NCBI GenBank assembly: GCA_030431355.1
Contig: JAUIJG010000018.1
Coordinates: 1-23,488 of the forward strand
Reading direction: 5' to 3'
DNA: 23,488 nt
Origin: a bacterium
GTDB lineage: Bacteria > Cyanobacteriota > Vampirovibrionia > Obscuribacterales > Obscuribacteraceae
Part shown: positions 22,621-23,488 of the stretch, piece by piece
Numbering within the stretch: the stretch's first letter is position 1
How the letters are laid out: each line of letters begins with the position of its first letter
Notes under the pieces: generated by a model
The model's input: the letters and a program-made list of their open reading frames with translations, nothing else
What the model was told of the DNA's origin: nothing
Databases searched by the model: none
Made by a program: the position numbers and the translations under genes

Positions 22621-23488
22621 TCAGATATTTTCCAGGCAAAATCTCACAGCCCGCTCTTCCGCCCAAAATCGGTCTTCCCGAACCTGGCTCACTTCCGGGG
22701 CGGAATCGTGAGAACCATCATTCTTGCTGTTTGTTACCCCGGCGGCTCCATCCCTTGGCATCGTCGATAAAAATCCACCATGTCCGCCATGCTCCGGGGT
22801 GATCAGCTGCATATTGTCGGGAAAGTGCTCCCGCCGTGCAAAGATCTCACCGGGAACGATGGGATCATCCAGAGAAGAGATAATCAGCCCGGGAATTTTG
22901 ATAGCATTCAACCGGGAAAGAGAGCTGGATTCCTCGTAATAATGCAGGGCGGACCGATAGCCGCCGTCAGGAGCTGTATAAAGCTCGTCAAAATCCTTCA
23001 CCGTCTTTACCTTATCCAATATGTCCAGAGAAAACCGCTGGGGGAAAAGGCTGTGTTTCTTCTTGATCTTCTGGCGCAGGCTAAAGAGAAAAGTGTTTTG
23101 ATAGATACGGTTAAGCCCTATCTCCAGGCGGTCCACCGCTTTCTCCAGCTCGATGGAAGGAGATATGGCGCATACCCCGTCCACTCTCTCCACCTGATCA
23201 CCGCCAGCCTCCTGCTCCGCCGCCGCCTTGAGAACAAGGTTTCCACCCAGGGAAAAGCCGACCAGAAATAGCTTCTTGAAGCCGTACTGCCTACGAGCCC
23301 AGGAGGCGACTGTGGTTACGTCCTCACTCATACCGGCGTTGTAGAGGGTGTCGCACAAAGCTTCCGTGCCACCACAATTGCGCAGGTTAAGACGCACCAC
23401 GCTGAAGCCCCGAGCCAGAGCTTTGCCGGCCACCCCTTTCATATAAGGAGAGTCGGCACAGCCTTCCAGGCCATGAACAAGAACCAGG
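22621..23488 (-). CDS. Alpha/beta hydrolase, YheT-like (5' part beyond window)
   Basis: The frame is open to the window's right edge, so the start is missing; an in-frame ATG at 23442 would cut off the oxyanion motif LVLVHGLEG. Visible: VVRLNLRNCGGTE, the nucleophile elbow GFSLGGN, an acid in SSLDDPIVP, and a catalytic His in PEHGGHGGF. These are the order and wording of the YheT/COG0429 group (related to human ABHD1-3), predicted esterases or lipases of the membrane-lipid type whose physiological substrate is mostly unknown. All three triad members are present. The stop is 178 bp before the GTG of the next minus-strand gene, with an inverted repeat between, so the two may not be one operon. 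Confidence 0.9.
   Translation of the reverse strand, partial: LVLVHGLEGCADSPYMKGVAGKALARGFSVVRLNLRNCGGTEALCDTLYNAGMSEDVTTVASWARRQYGFKKLFLVGFSLGGNLVLKAAAEQEAGGDQVERVDGVCAISPSIELEKAVDRLEIGLNRIYQNTFLFSLRQKIKKKHSLFPQRFSLDILDKVKTVKDFDELYTAPDGGYRSALHYYEESSSLSRLNAIKIPGLIISSLDDPIVPGEIFARREHFPDNMQLITPEHGGHGGFLSTMPRDGAAGVTNSKNDGSHDSAPEVSQVREDRFWAEERAVRFCLENI

Overview
The window looks like a chromosomal segment of a non-photosynthetic bacterium with about 50% G+C. The mix of genes suggests the Obscuribacterales/Vampirovibrionia (Melainabacteria) branch of Cyanobacteriota or something similar: many TPR proteins, a membrane Ser/Thr kinase with an outer leucine-rich-repeat-like domain, a secreted caspase, TadE/TadG-like proteins and a short tandem intergenic repeat. 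This is inference from gene content. There is no rRNA or ribosomal marker, and no tRNA, CRISPR array or insertion sequence was recognised. GTG and TTG starts are common.

Layout. (1) 1-6274, plus strand: the 3' end of an Fe-S uracil-DNA glycosylase gene, then a tight three-gene unit (membrane Ser/Thr kinase, membrane-anchored TPR protein, 1106-residue protein of unknown function). (2) 9602-6265, minus strand: a four-gene operon of two TadE-like proteins, a TadG-like protein and a secreted TPR protein; it meets region 1 tail to tail with a 10-bp overlap. (3) 9603-10182: a gene-poor stretch with candidate micro-ORFs. (4) 11742-10183, minus: a membrane TPR protein. (5) 11743-12695: a stretch without a convincing protein gene. 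It holds four copies of a 56-67 bp GC-rich repeat, each able to fold into a nested UUCG-capped hairpin, and ends in a strong plus-strand intrinsic terminator. I read it as a candidate structured non-coding RNA of about 630 nt. (6) 12905-12696, minus: a small hypothetical protein. (7) 13008-14720, plus: a secreted repeat protein with a Gln/Asn/Tyr/Gly-rich tail. (8) 15295-14774, minus: a candidate papain-fold (LRAT/NlpC-like) protein. (9) 15480-20437, plus: secreted caspase-TPR protein, DCC-family thiol protein, tandem rhodanese and a large secreted TPR protein. (10) 23488-20489, minus: a truncated YheT-type hydrolase gene, a small secreted protein with its own terminator, a small acidic protein and a YqjM-like old yellow enzyme.

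Working picture. Much of the window concerns the cell envelope: TPR proteins in membranes or beyond them, pilus-type pseudopilin-like proteins, a sensor-like kinase and secreted cysteine hydrolases. A thiol/sulfur theme runs through 15480-18383 (caspase, CxxC protein, rhodanese), with the first two genes 8 nt apart and the rhodanese joined to the next TPR gene by a TAATG overlap. The most novel-looking item is the repeat-bearing RNA candidate at about 11949-12579.
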